A stretch of DNA of 64,000 nucleotides. It comes from Rosa chinensis. Its lineage: Eukaryota; Streptophyta; Magnoliopsida; Rosales; Rosaceae. Under the pieces are notes generated by a model, which made no database searches, was not told the origin of the DNA, and saw only the letters and a program-made list of their open reading frames with translations. The stretch spans positions 1,054,001-1,118,000 of the forward strand of contig NC_037091.1 in the NCBI RefSeq assembly GCF_002994745.2. Direction: 5' to 3'. A program made the translations under genes and the position numbers. Shown here in pieces: positions 12,344 through 22,191 of the stretch (positions within the stretch are counted from its first letter, which is position 1; each line of letters starts with the position of its first letter).

Positions 12344-12827
12344 AAGTTGGTGCATAGATGTCTATCATGCCCAACTTGTCAACTGAGCTGTCAAATACCT
12401 TCCTGGACACTCCTTTAGTAAGAACATCAGCTAATTGCTCCTCTGATTTTACAAATGGAAAGCAAATAACCTTTCTGTCAAGATTTTCTTTAATAAAATG
12501 GCGGTCAACCTCCACATGCTTTGTTTTATCATGCTGAACTGGATTATGTGCAATCTCAATGGCAACTGTATTATCACAATGCAAATCCATAGACTTTTTA
12601 AGCTTGTAACCCAGGTCTTTCAAGACATTACGAATCCACAAAATTTCACAGACTCCGTGTGCCATACCTCGAAACTCAGCTTCTGCACTTGATCTGGCAA
12701 CAACTTTCTGCTTTTTGCTACGCCAAGTGACAAGGTTCCCTCCAACAAAAGTGAAGTACCCAGATGTAGAACGTCTGTTAGTTTTATCATCAGCCCAATC
12801 TACATCTGTGTACCCAGCAACTTCCAA
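12342..12827 (-). pseudogene. copia RNase H domain
   Basis: 161 codons containing GYTDVDWADD (first catalytic Asp region), SSAEAEFRGM (catalytic Glu), and DNTVAIEIAHNPVQHDKTKH, ending LTKGVS and a short tail at the polypurine tract. This is the standard copia RNase H layout. It is out of frame with the reverse transcriptase block and separated from it by a stop. The domain itself retains its catalytic residues as far as can be judged by eye. Confidence 0.85.
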
Positions 12828-12880
12828 TTCATCTTTTTTCTAAAACAATATCCCTTTACCTGGCGCCATCTTCAAGTACC

Positions 12881-13366
12881 TCAAAATACGAAAGACTGCA
12901 TCCATATGCTCTTCACTAGGACAATGCATAATTGACTAACAACACTCACAGCATAAGCAATATCAACACTCACAGCATAAGCAGTATCAGGTCTAGTATG
13001 TGAAAGATAAATCAACCTTCCTACAAGACGTTGATACCTCCCTTTATCAGTTGGAACTTGATCAGGATAAATAAAAAGTCTGTGATTTATCTCAATGGGT
13101 GTCTCCATTGGTCTGCAGTCTAGCATCCCCGTTTCAGCAAGTAAATCAAGGACATACTTCCTTTGTGAAAGCAAAATCCCCTTCTTAGACCTTGCAACTT
13201 CAATACCCAGAAAATACTTCAATTGTCCCATATCCTTCATTTCAAACTCGTTTGACAGATACTTTTGCAATTCATTCATCTCTTTCGGATCATCCCCTGT
13301 AACAATCATGTCATCAACATACACAATAAGAGTTGTAATCTTACCATTCTTGCGTTTGATAAACAA
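12881..13366 (-). pseudogene. copia reverse transcriptase, C-terminal half
   Basis: Carries the catalytic motif LIVYVDDMIVTG, then MKDMGQLKYFLGIEV and the thumb region ending LSHTRPDTAYAVS. A 24-bp direct duplication repeats AYAVSVDI just before the frame is lost. It is frameshifted relative to the N-terminal half at about 13370. Confidence 0.88.
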
Positions 13367-13384
13367 GGTATGGTTAGAATTGCT

Positions 13385-14284
13385 CTATCTGTATCCAAAG
13401 GCTTTCATGGACTTTGAAGATCTTCCAAACCAAGCTCTTGGAGACTGCTTCAGGCCATGCAAAGACTTCTTCAATTTACACACCTTGCCAACGTCACTTG
13501 GGTAATTCTTAACACCTAGGGGCACATACATGTATACTTCTTCCTCCAAATTCCCATTAAGAAACACATTCTTCACATCAAACTGGTGCAAGGGCCAATC
13601 TTTGTTTGCTGCAAGTGAGATTAGAATCCGAACAATATTAATCTTTGCCACAGGTGCAAAAGTCTTTTCATAATCAATCCCATAGCGTTGTGTATATCCT
13701 TTGGCAACCAACCTCACCTTGTATCTATTAATAGTTCCATCTGCATTAAGCTTCACAGTAAATACCCAACGACATCCTACAGTCTTCTTTCCAACCGGCA
13801 TAGGTACTAGCTCCCATGTTGCATTCTTTTGAAGAGCTTCCAATTCTTCATTCATCGCCTTTGTCCATTTTAGATCCGTCAATGCATCCTGCACGTTACT
13901 AGGAATAGATATAGTAGATAATTGATCAACAACAAATGCATGTGACCCAGAAATCCTATGGTTAGACATAAAATTAGCTATAGGGTATTTAGCTTTGGCT
14001 TTGATATCTGGTTCATATTGTTTCTTAGAAATTCCCTTGGTAACCCTTTGTGATTTCCTAGGTTCGACACTTTCTAACCCAAAAGACTCATTAAAGTGTA
14101 GGGGTACCTGAGGTGGATCATTCTGTCCGGGATCTTCAGTTGGTGATGCAGAAGGGGGAATATCTTGTGTGTGAGCTTCAGATAAGACTTGATTTTGATT
14201 CAAACTATCCAGAAAAGTCGTCTCTTCTGTCTCGGAATTCACAACGCTCTGTTCAGCAGTTGTATTTTTTGTTTCAGAATTCAC
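13385..14284 (-). pseudogene. copia reverse transcriptase, N-terminal half
   Basis: Contains WELVPMPVGKKTVGCRWVF, AKGYTQRYGIDYEKTFAPVA, HQFDVKNVFLNG and LKKSLHGLKQSPRAWF, which define the copia polymerase N-terminal region. The usual NAFL motif reads NVFL here. The upstream part of the ORF is a low-complexity linker that includes the NSET-type tandem repeats. It ends by frameshift just before the YVDD block. Confidence 0.88.
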
Positions 14285-14455
14285 AACACTCTATTCAGCA
14301 GTCACATTTTATGTTTCGAAATTCACAATGCTCTGTTCGGCAACTGCACTATGTTCAGCAGTCGCATTTTCTGTTTCGGAATTCACAATGCTCTGTTCGG
14401 CAACTGCACTCTATTCAGCAGTCGCATTTTTTGTTTCCGAATTTCTACCTTCAAA
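14223..14455 (-). repeat. tandem repeat in copia pol linker
   Basis: Four to five imperfect units of roughly 50-60 bp, each containing GAATTCACAA(C/T)(G/A)CTCTGTTC and AGCAGTCGCATTTT-type sequence on the plus strand. On the minus strand they encode repeated NSETKN-TAEQ peptides. They lie between integrase and reverse transcriptase and include in-frame stops. Confidence 0.8.
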
Positions 14456-15481
14456 TCGTTCCTCCAAATTTTCCAAGTCTTCAAAGACATCAAAATCAAT
14501 AATAGAACGAGGATTCTCTTCACAACCTCTCTCCCCCTGAAGGGAAGACTGAGAAGCTCCCCCTGAGTAATAAGGCTCGGATTCACGAAAAGCAACATCA
14601 AGAGAGACATGTATAGTGCCAGTAAGAGGATCATAACATCGATAACCCTTCTTGAAGTCAGCATAACCAACAAATATACACTTACGGGCACGGGGATCAA
14701 GCTTGCTGCGTTGAGGCTTGGGAATATGAACATAAGCTGTGCACCCAAACACCCAGGGCTCCAAATTAGGCATAGAAGGGATGGTCAAAAGTGTATGAAG
14801 CTTCTGATGAGGATTTTGAAACTCAATCACCCGTGAAGAAGTACGGTTGATAAAATATGCTGCTGATTTCACTGCTTCTCCCCAATAAGACCGAGGTACA
14901 TTCATGCCAAACAAGGAAGCACGAACAACTTCCATCAACTGCTTGTTCTTTCGTTCTGCTAAACCATTATGTTGAGAAGTATAAGAATTGGAGGTTTGAT
15001 GACGAATTCCATGTGACCAGCAAAACTCAATCATAGGGTCATTCACAAACTCTCCACCATTTTCAGACTGAAACACTCTGATGGATTGTTGATACTGAGT
15101 TGCCACCATTTTGTGGAATTTGGTAAACATTCTAAATACATCACTCGTATTCTTCAATAATGACACCCATGTCATGCGAGAGCAATCATCAATAAACGTT
15201 ACAAAATACTGAGCTCCAGAAAGAGAAGGAATTTTCGCAGGACCCCAGACATCAGAGTTTATCTTCATAAAAGGAACAAGACTTTTATTAAGACTTGGTG
15301 AATATGAAATACGGTGACTCTTGTCCAGTTCACAAATGTCACAGTGGAAATCCAAATCACTAACAACTGAAAACAAATAAGGTTGCAGCTTCTTAAGATA
15401 ACTAAAGGATAGATGACCTAAACGGCGATGCCATGACCATACAGCTTCCTTCGCATTCTCTACCCCGTTAGCTTGTCCCAA
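14411..15481 (-). pseudogene. copia integrase with GAG-pre-integrase region
   Basis: 356 codons. WSWHRRLGHLSFSYLKKL and CDICELDKSHR form the HHCC zinc region. The core has INSDVWGPAK (first Asp), VFQSENGGEFVND and HNGLAERKNKQLMEV (Glu), and the C-terminal KCIFVGYADFKKGYRCYDP is typical of copia. The second catalytic position, normally Asp-Asn-Gly-Gly-Glu, reads Glu-Asn-Gly-Gly-Glu here, so the domain is probably inactive. Confidence 0.9.
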
Positions 15482-15568
15482 AAGATGCTTCTATTTCTTT
15501 CCAGTCTCTTGTTAGATCCAGATAGTATAATTTCCCCTTTCAAACAACATAACCAAGAATCCATCGAG

Positions 15569-16213
15569 TCAGAATGTCCTGAAACACAAGAAAGAAGGAT
15601 AGAATGTCACAATACATGCAAGAACTAAAATAATTTGACCAACAGACATGAGATTATAAGCTAGTGATGGAACAACTAAGACAGATTCAAGGGTTAAGAT
15701 ATCAGATAAAGCAATAAAACCTTCTCCGGTGACCGGAGTTGGAGTACCATCAGCAGTAGAGACAACGTCTTGAGGGGAACGTCTAAGGTTTTTCACAAGA
15801 CTTGGGTCATTGGTCATATGGTCAGATGCACTTGTATCAATTATCCATGTACTATTAAAAGTAACCTTACCCTTCATACCTGACTGCGCTACATTAGCGG
15901 AGGCATTGTCTAGGTAGACTTCCTCTGTAGTAGCAACAGCGGCCTTGCCCAGATTCTTTGGCGGTTTCTTGGTGAAGTCCCACCAATCAGGGTAACCAAT
16001 CACTTCATTGCACCGCTCCTTGCTATGACCCAATTTCCCACAGATAATGCACCTTTTGTTTGCATATGGATTTGGTTTACCTAGAGGACGGCTTGGAGAA
16101 GGTCCTGAGAAGCCTAGAGGAGGACCCTGTTTGCGTTGAGCCATAACAGAAAATTCGGTAGTCACCGAATGCCCCATAGCCTGTTTCTCTGATTGCATCA
16201 TTGAGGAATTCAT
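15569..16213 (-). pseudogene. copia Gag C-terminus and protease
   Basis: Contains a CCHC zinc knuckle (CIICGKLGHSKERC) and a protease active-site segment WIIDTSASDHMTND, where family members normally have Asp-Thr/Ser-Gly. The Gly is replaced by Ser. The ORF starts at MNSSMMQSEKQ only about 225 bp from the LTR, so the roughly 200-residue capsid part of Gag is missing. It frameshifts before the integrase ORF. Confidence 0.85.
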
Positions 16214-16428
16214 GATTTTCGCAGGATTGGATTTTCAAGGGTTTCAAGATGGATATGAATGTTTTGGAAAAAAAAGTTTTTTTTTTCTTTTTTCGAAAAA
16301 AGGTATGGTGATGGTGGTTTGAAATTCAGGATGGTTTGATTTCAACAGTGGTGGTACGTAGCGGTTTGTGGTGTTCTTCGGGATTCAGGATTCAATGGAT
16401 GCAGCGCAAGTTCAAAGGATTGAACCTT

Positions 16429-16439
16429 CTCTGATACCA
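16429..16439 (-). other. copia primer-binding site (tRNA-iMet)
   Basis: Minus strand TGGTATCAGAG directly abuts the LTR end CTTTTCTACT; it matches the 3' end of plant initiator tRNA-Met. Confidence 0.9.
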
Positions 16440-16633
16440 AGTAGAAAAGAATACTTCAATTCAGTATTAATTTGATGATTCTATTCATCCCACAATTGGT
16501 GTATAATGAGTGTATATATACAAGTACAGAGGAGTAGTCTAACTCTAATAGGAAACAATTAATCTTTCCATAATTACAGGATATCCTAATTAAATAAAAT
16601 CCTAATTACATACAGATTTACAACGATTCTACA
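16440..16633 (-). repeat. copia LTR (5' LTR)
   Basis: 194 bp, same termini as 12156-12334, followed by the target duplication GAATG at 16634-16638. Confidence 0.9.
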
Positions 16634-16638
16634 GAATG

Positions 16639-16884
16639 AGGCTCCTCCTTTTCTTCTAGATCTTTGTCGACTAGACTCACTTTGTCTTCCGAATTTCCAG
16701 TTTATTTAAGTTGTAGTTTTCTGTTAGACTGGAGGTTAATACCTCTGTAGTTCTTATGTTTTAAGCTAAAGGCATGGGCATTGTCCTCCCTTCTTTTGGT
16801 TTGTAATATCCAGCTCTTTTAATAAATCTGGTTGGGAGGCTCTACTCTCTCCAATCATATTTTAGCCACACAAAAAAAAAAAAA
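16639..16884 (+). mobile_element. LINE relic, 3' end with poly(A)
   Basis: Continues the LINE frame interrupted at 12155: reading across the insertion gives the Trp-Trp-Asn...LCLPNFQF-stop ending typical of plant LINE ORF2. About 190 bp of 3' untranslated sequence and an A13 tract near 16871-16884 follow. This confirms that the copia element inserted into a pre-existing LINE. Confidence 0.7.
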
Positions 16885-17079
16885 ATCAAGGCCCACTACA
16901 AAACTCAGTATATTGGGTCCACTGCAAACCTCAGTACATTGGGTCCCTGGATCTGATTAGCGGACACTTTATTAAATTGGCTGTCTAAAAGAAATACATT
17001 TGACAGATTCAAAATAATATAGATACATCTTTCAAACACAAAAGTCGGTACAAAACCAGAAATACAAATTCATATGAAC

Positions 17080-17520
17080 TACGGTTGGTTTGATCCCACA
17101 ATGGGTACCTAGGCAATCTAGCGACCCATTAGATGCAACTACAAGTCCAAACAGAACCTCTGACTGCACCAGTCAAATTCTTCCAATTCGAATCCCTGAC
17201 AGCTCCACCAGTCAAATTCATCAAAACATAATCCCTGACTCCACCAGTCAAATTCATCCAAACTGAATCCCTGACTCCATCAGTCAAATTCATCTAATCC
17301 GAATCCCTGACCTCACCAGTTAAATTCATCCAAACACTAGAAAGGTCAAATCATTCCTAAAATGACCTCAGACACAAATCGAATCCCTGGTTCACTCACA
17401 TCAAATTGTTCCAAACACTGTTCTCATTTCAAAAAGCAATAATCTCCAATGGGTCATTCACTCATTGGAATTCTTGAACTACGAGTGGCTTGATCCCTTT
17501 CCAAGGGCACGTAGGCAATC
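17080..17520. repeat. minisatellite with duplicated flanking motif
   Basis: 17155-17415 holds about six imperfect 35-40 bp units (AATCCCTGACTCCACCAGTC + AAATTCATCC). It is bracketed by two copies of GAACTACG-GTGG-TTGATCCC...GGTAC-TAGGCAATC, at 17077-17120 and 17474-17520. Paired motifs like this occur in plant retroelement-derived sequence, but no LTR ends were found. Confidence 0.6.
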
Positions 17521-19771
17521 CATTCAAATATCCGGGTGCAGCCGCAAAAACAAACACACATCCACAATTGGTTTCTATATAACTGGAATCAAATGATGTT
17601 TCCCTATAACAAGGGATTGTAATTAAGAGACACATTCTGTCTTGAATGTCGAACCCGAAATAATTAAAACGTTATTCACTAAATGAATACGAGTGAAATT
17701 ATGTTGGGTGACATTTTCGCTCACTGTGTGCATATTTTTACTCAACACCAAGAATACTTACTTAACCATAACTAAGAACTACTTACAAGTTTCTTGATTT
17801 AGTTCAAATATAAGTGGATTCTCTAGGGAATGGTGCAGATAAATTTACTAGCTTCCGTAGATACAGATGATTCCAACAAGACAAGTGCCTTATTCTTCTT
17901 TCTTTTCCAAGTCTATACATTCTGTTTTTAATACAGTGTTTTTGCATTACCATTACAGGTGTACATCATAACGGTGGAAAGCTCTTCAAGAGTTCAACAA
18001 CCTCTTAACTCATGAGTTAGGTTGGTTGAGGTAGTATTTTTTGTATTTTTCATAATGTACATTGATAATTAAATCTCAATCTTTGATTTTATTTCTGTCA
18101 GTGCTCATACTAATGAGTTTTCCTAGTAATTGTAGTGCAATTTTTACCCTCTTACTGACCTAGTCATCCATTCGCTCCTCTTATGCATTCCAAATTCTAT
18201 ATATGAGATGTTGTTGCCAACTCTATTGATACTCTATCAGTCTCTTGGCTTTGCTCTGCTATGAGAGTTAGATAGGTTTATGAGGGATTATGGCAATTGA
18301 TCACAATTAGTAAGAAGGAAGATTCATAGAAGAGTAGTTAAACTTTGAACACTAAGCTAGTTCTAATAATTGATGCAAAAACTTAGTGAGTTGGTATTGA
18401 TGTCTAGCTGAGCAGTGGGTTTGTGTCATGAGTCATGACGTCCCTGTGCATGATTACAAGGATATGAATTTAGTTGCTAGTCTATACATATATGCTTTGT
18501 CGCTAGTCTAACTCACAGTTTTTTCTTTTTTAACTTTAATTGCAGTGTCCTTGCTGCTACTCTTTTCTTGTGCCAGTGCTGCATTTGTTCTTGTAATTTA
18601 AATAAAACTGGCAAAGTAGAAGCACTTTAGATTTTCTTTCCATTTATATCCTAGAGCTTGTAGTTCGATTTATGTGTTTTAGTTTGTCATTGGCCTATTT
18701 GCTATTATTAGGGACCTGTAGATTATATTATTACATGTCTGAGAAATGATACATGTTTACTCTATGTCTACAACTCAACAGTTTAGAGCCAATATGTTGT
18801 GGTGGTTGTAGACAAATCTACAGGTTGCACATATGTAATCTCTTTTAGGTTAACATTTTTAGAATTAGAAGTGTTTGTCTTTCAAAATTGATGGTCATAC
18901 ATTCATAAGCTTATGAGAATTCAAGCTAATGTGACCATTAGCTTTATTGTTCGTATGTAAAACACCTTAGTCAAAGTGCTCTTCAAAATCTATAACTTGG
19001 AAGTTCATTAGAAAGTAGATTGTTTTATGTGCATGACAAGATTAAAGATGCTGGTGTTACTGAGAATAAGATAAAGGCTGCAAAAATAGCAAGGTAACCT
19101 TTACACACTGGTGCTAACAGACAAATGAGCTAAAAGTTGTTGATTAATAATCATATTGTTGTACGTGTATTAGCTTGAGATTTGAAGAACCTACTATCTT
19201 ATAACATGATTATCGATACATATCAGTATTGATTCATGAAAGTATTTGTTCTCTTCAGTTGAATTTGCTCAATATCCAATTACCTTCTTTGATAATTTCT
19301 GGTTCTTGCATATTCTCAATGCTTGCCATTACCATAGTGGGAGATCTAACACTTTCAATGCTTGATAGTTCTGATGTAGCTAATATAGCTGATCTAGTAA
19401 GTAGAAAAGTAAATGTTACAATTGAGAGTTAAGTTCATACTTACATTCATTGTGTTTCATGTATAACTTTTTAGGGTTAATGCTCATACACCCCAAATCC
19501 GTGAGAATACTTCTCATACACCGCAATGTCTTATTTTTGTTCCTTCCCACACAAGCTTTTCTCTCTTTCTTTCCTACCTACCCGTCTTGTTAAAATTCAT
19601 ACCGTCTATACCCTTCTTTTCATTCTATAGCAATTCTCTTTGCTGTTGTAGTTTGTCAGAGTCTGCATATGCATATTGTTGTTGTCTCTTTCATCTGGTT
19701 TGATGTCTATTTCATTATCTATTTAACAAAGGTTTTAGAAACGTGGTGGGCCCATCAGAGTTTTGTTTAAA
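17521..19771. other. intergenic, mostly featureless
   Basis: AT-rich sequence with scattered stops in all frames. The only coding-like block is 19019-19093. No terminal repeats or RNA genes were recognised. Confidence 0.5.
19019..19093 (+). other. orphan exon-like block
   Basis: AG| at 19017-19018 and AG|GTAACC at 19092-19095 bracket an open stretch encoding VHDKIKDAGVTENKIKAAK, a well-behaved charged helix. No partner exon was identified convincingly, although an open hydrophobic stretch follows at 19257-19432. Family unknown; it may be a decayed gene. Confidence 0.25.
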
Positions 19772-19779
19772 TATATATA
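19772..19779 (+). promoter_or_regulatory. possible viral TATA box
   Basis: TATATATA lies within GTTTAAATATATATACAGAG, about 80 bp before the first viral ORF and 320 bp before the primer-binding-site-like sequence. This spacing is plausible for a pararetroviral transcript start. No transcript evidence. Confidence 0.35.
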
Positions 19780-19857
19780 CAGAGTTAACAGTCATCCTCT
19801 GATTCAAAGGTAAACAGTACGTATTAATTCATAATTTCGATTGTTGACAGACTTGAG

Positions 19858-20082
19858 TTGATTGCTATCTGCAAAAATACTAGCAAAGAATTGCAAAAAG
19901 AGAGAGAAAAATTGAGAAAGTTGAAAGCCTATAGAGAGAGTCTTAATAGAGAATCTCCCAACTACTGGGATATCATTTATAGACTTCAAACTAGAATCTA
20001 TAAAGTAGAACAAGATATTGATAATCTCTTATATGTTCTAGAAGAGGAACAAAAACCTCTTGATTATTTGAGCATTAGTTAG
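19858..20082 (+). CDS. small coiled-coil ORF, viral leader region
   Basis: About 74 codons, open slightly further upstream, rich in Lys/Glu/Leu with heptad spacing (KELQKEREKLRKLKAYRESL) and ending shortly before the primer-site-like sequence. Small coiled-coil proteins are common near the 5' end of caulimovirid genomes. Whether this is a separate ORF or a displaced part of a larger one cannot be told; function unknown. Confidence 0.45.
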   Translation: MIAICKNTSKELQKEREKLRKLKAYRESLNRESPNYWDIIYRLQTRIYKVEQDIDNLLYVLEEEQKPLDYLSIS

Positions 20083-20095
20083 ATCCGCAAATCAC

Positions 20096-20107
20096 TGGTA
20101 TCAAAGC
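20096..20107 (+). other. caulimovirid primer-binding-site-like sequence
   Basis: TGGTATCAAAGC differs at one position from TGGTATCAGAGC, the tRNA-iMet complement used by Caulimoviridae to start minus-strand synthesis. It lies in the leader between two small ORFs. Confidence 0.6.
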
Positions 20108-20148
20108 TTGTAAAATAGCTCAAAGGGGAATCCCCCCTAATGGGGACA

Positions 20149-20244
20149 ATGTCAGAATTGCTATTAGAGAAAATAAATTCTCTATTAAATTCCTCTGATG
20201 AGAAATATCAGAGACTGTTACTAGAATTATCTAGATGTCAATGA
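20149..20244 (+). CDS. 31-codon leader ORF
   Basis: ATG at 20149 to TGA at 20242-20244, overlapping the start of the polyprotein frame. It encodes a Leu/Glu-rich peptide (MSELLLEKINSLLNSSDEKY...). It may be a leader uORF of the kind caulimovirid transcripts carry, or a chance frame. Confidence 0.3.
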   Translation: MSELLLEKINSLLNSSDEKYQRLLLELSRCQ

Positions 20245-20275
20245 ACAGCAAAAAACGGAAAACAAACTGGAAAGA

Positions 20276-20851
20276 TTGGAAAGATTGGAAAACAAACTGG
20301 ATTATATCAAGGAACTTCCAAAAACGGAAGAAGAAAAGCTAACAAGTGTTAGTAGAAAAATCAATGAACAGCAAAAAACGCTGGATTCAATGAAAAATAT
20401 ACTGAAGGACAAGAAAGTGCCTACAGTAAAAAAGAAAGCTAATAGATTCAAACCATTAGAAAAACCAGATAAGAATCTTGTTCCAAACATGATTTTTCTG
20501 GAACCATCTACTAGTCATACTAGTATCCGGTATGAAAACCCGAAAAAAAGAGATATCAAGATGTTAAGCATCTTTGGAAAAAAGAAAGGAGTACAGCTCC
20601 TGAATGCTGAAGAATTCGAATACAATGAAATCGAGCATGAGGTAAAAAACGCCTCAATTCCAAAGCTAGATTTCAATCAAATCTACAAGAGGGGAACATT
20701 TGACCTGATGGATAGCCATCATTTCAAATTGCTGGAATTCACAACCCCTTCCATAACAGGAGAAACAGATCTACTACTAATCACTCCTGCTGAAGTTACT
20801 AGAGCAAAAGCAAAAAATTATCAATTTATGCACATTGGACAGTCCAAGTAG
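20276..20851 (+). pseudogene. caulimovirid polyprotein N-terminus into movement protein
   Basis: 191 codons. A Lys/Glu-rich coiled-coil start (about residues 1-50) is followed by a region ending ...GETDLLLITPAEVTRAKAK, the entry into a 30K-superfamily movement protein, which opens plasmodesmata for cell-to-cell spread. The frame is lost at about 20848-20853 and movement-protein sequence continues in another frame. Short repeats of AAAGATTGG and AAACAAACTGG sit at 20259-20300 near the ORF start. Confidence 0.7.
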
Positions 20852-22191
20852 GCATAAAACTTCTTGCTCGGGAAGGCATAAATTGTTCAGTTCTATGTGT
20901 CTTACAAGACAGTAGACTAACAGATTTTCAAGCTAGTCTTTTGGGAACCCTTGAAGCATCTCTATGCAATCAAGTGGCTTATTTCAACTGTTTCCCAAAC
21001 TTTTCAACCAGCTTGAAAGATGCAGCTCACTGTCTAAGACTGAGAGTCAAGACAGATGGCATATCTATGAAAAATGGTATGCAAGAATTGGCTATAGTAT
21101 ACAGAATATACTATAAATTGATGAGTACTACAGTAGAGCCAAAGACAAGGATATTAAACATCCCTGGTCTTACTATTGGATTCCTTACCAGCCAAAAAAA
21201 CCATTCACAGCAAATCCACAAGGTTACTTGGAATGAAGTAACTTTTCCTATTGAATGGAAATTATCTTGTCCGAAGCTACCAGTAGAAAATGCAAAAGCA
21301 AAAATTTATGAAAGTAGAAAGACTGGAGAAATCAGTCTCAATTTTGACAATCACACAAAAAGTGATGTCTGTCCTGAGAATCTCAGGATAAACAAGAATC
21401 TTCTCAGAAGAAGCTATAGCACTAGAGAAGCTAGTGTTAGTGGTACAAAACCCACTATAGAAGAACTAATTTCTGAAGAAGAATTGGAAGCTGATCTAAA
21501 TAGACAAGTCCATATGTTCAGAGCTAAGAGGCTCTATGAACTTTATGAAGAAGCAGTATCTTGTGAAAATCCTAAACGATTAGAGAAACTAATCGAAGAA
21601 ATGAAAGAATTCAAAATCAGAAAGATGAGAAAAGTCTTTCCTTACCAAGATATTGAAATGGAAGAAGGAGAAAGCTCCAGAACTTTCATCAGCAGAGAAA
21701 AAGGGAAAACAAAACTCCCATTTCAGAAAACCCCCACGGGTAAAAAAGGGCAAAGAAATTCCCAAAGATTTGTCCCAGAGGACAATATGTCCAGAGTTCC
21801 AATCACGAACTATGACATCTGGTTAAATCTAGACAAGAGTCTAGACAAAAGAAAAACCATTGACCAATGGGTAGATAGCTTGATGATGGCTTCTGCACTT
21901 ACCCTTGGAAAATTTGAAGCACCAGATTTGCAGGTATACTATGAAACTACTCTTACTAGAGTAGCAAAAAAGTATTATCTGTCTTTCAAAGAAACTGCCA
22001 GAGGAAGAGACTGGCTAGAAGAAATCAAAAATTCAAAATCTCCATATGATTTTGTAGTACCCCTGTATGATCAGTTCTGTGGAGATCATTCAAATCTGAG
22101 TGAGAAGGCTAAAGAAACGGCCAAATCAAATATCTATGCTCTCAAAATCTGTGACATGAGATATTTTGAAGAATACTTGAATGAATTTTAA
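20852..22191 (+). pseudogene. caulimovirid movement protein and capsid N-terminal part
   Basis: Continues in a new frame from about 20852. Around residues 20-110 it has the 30K core (SLLGTLEASLCNQVAYFNCF, then LAIVYRIYYKLM). A charged linker with KRLEKLIEEMKEFKIRK follows, then a helical capsid region (NYDIWLNLDKSLDKRKTIDQW, GRDWLEEIKN). The stop TAA at 22189-22191 is an in-frame nonsense codon, because capsid sequence resumes directly after it in the same frame. Confidence 0.78.

Larger units (their letters stand above)
12156..16633 (-). mobile_element. Ty1/copia retrotransposon, complete ends, 4.48 kb
   Basis: Two LTRs (12156-12334, 16440-16633) are flanked by a 5-bp target duplication GAATG (12151-12155 and 16634-16638). 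A tRNA-iMet primer site and a G-rich polypurine tract abut the LTRs on the minus strand. The order of domains on the minus strand is zinc knuckle, protease, integrase, reverse transcriptase, RNase H, which is diagnostic of copia. The reading frame is broken into at least five pieces, and the N-terminal half of Gag is absent: only about 225 bp lie between LTR and knuckle ORF. LTRs differ by several substitutions and a short indel, so it is not recent. It is inserted in a LINE tail. Confidence 0.92.

Noticed and set aside
16887..16900. CACTACAAAA as a third CACTA terminus
   Set aside because: No subterminal repeats follow and no T-run-GTAGTG partner was found; probably chance next to a LINE poly(A).
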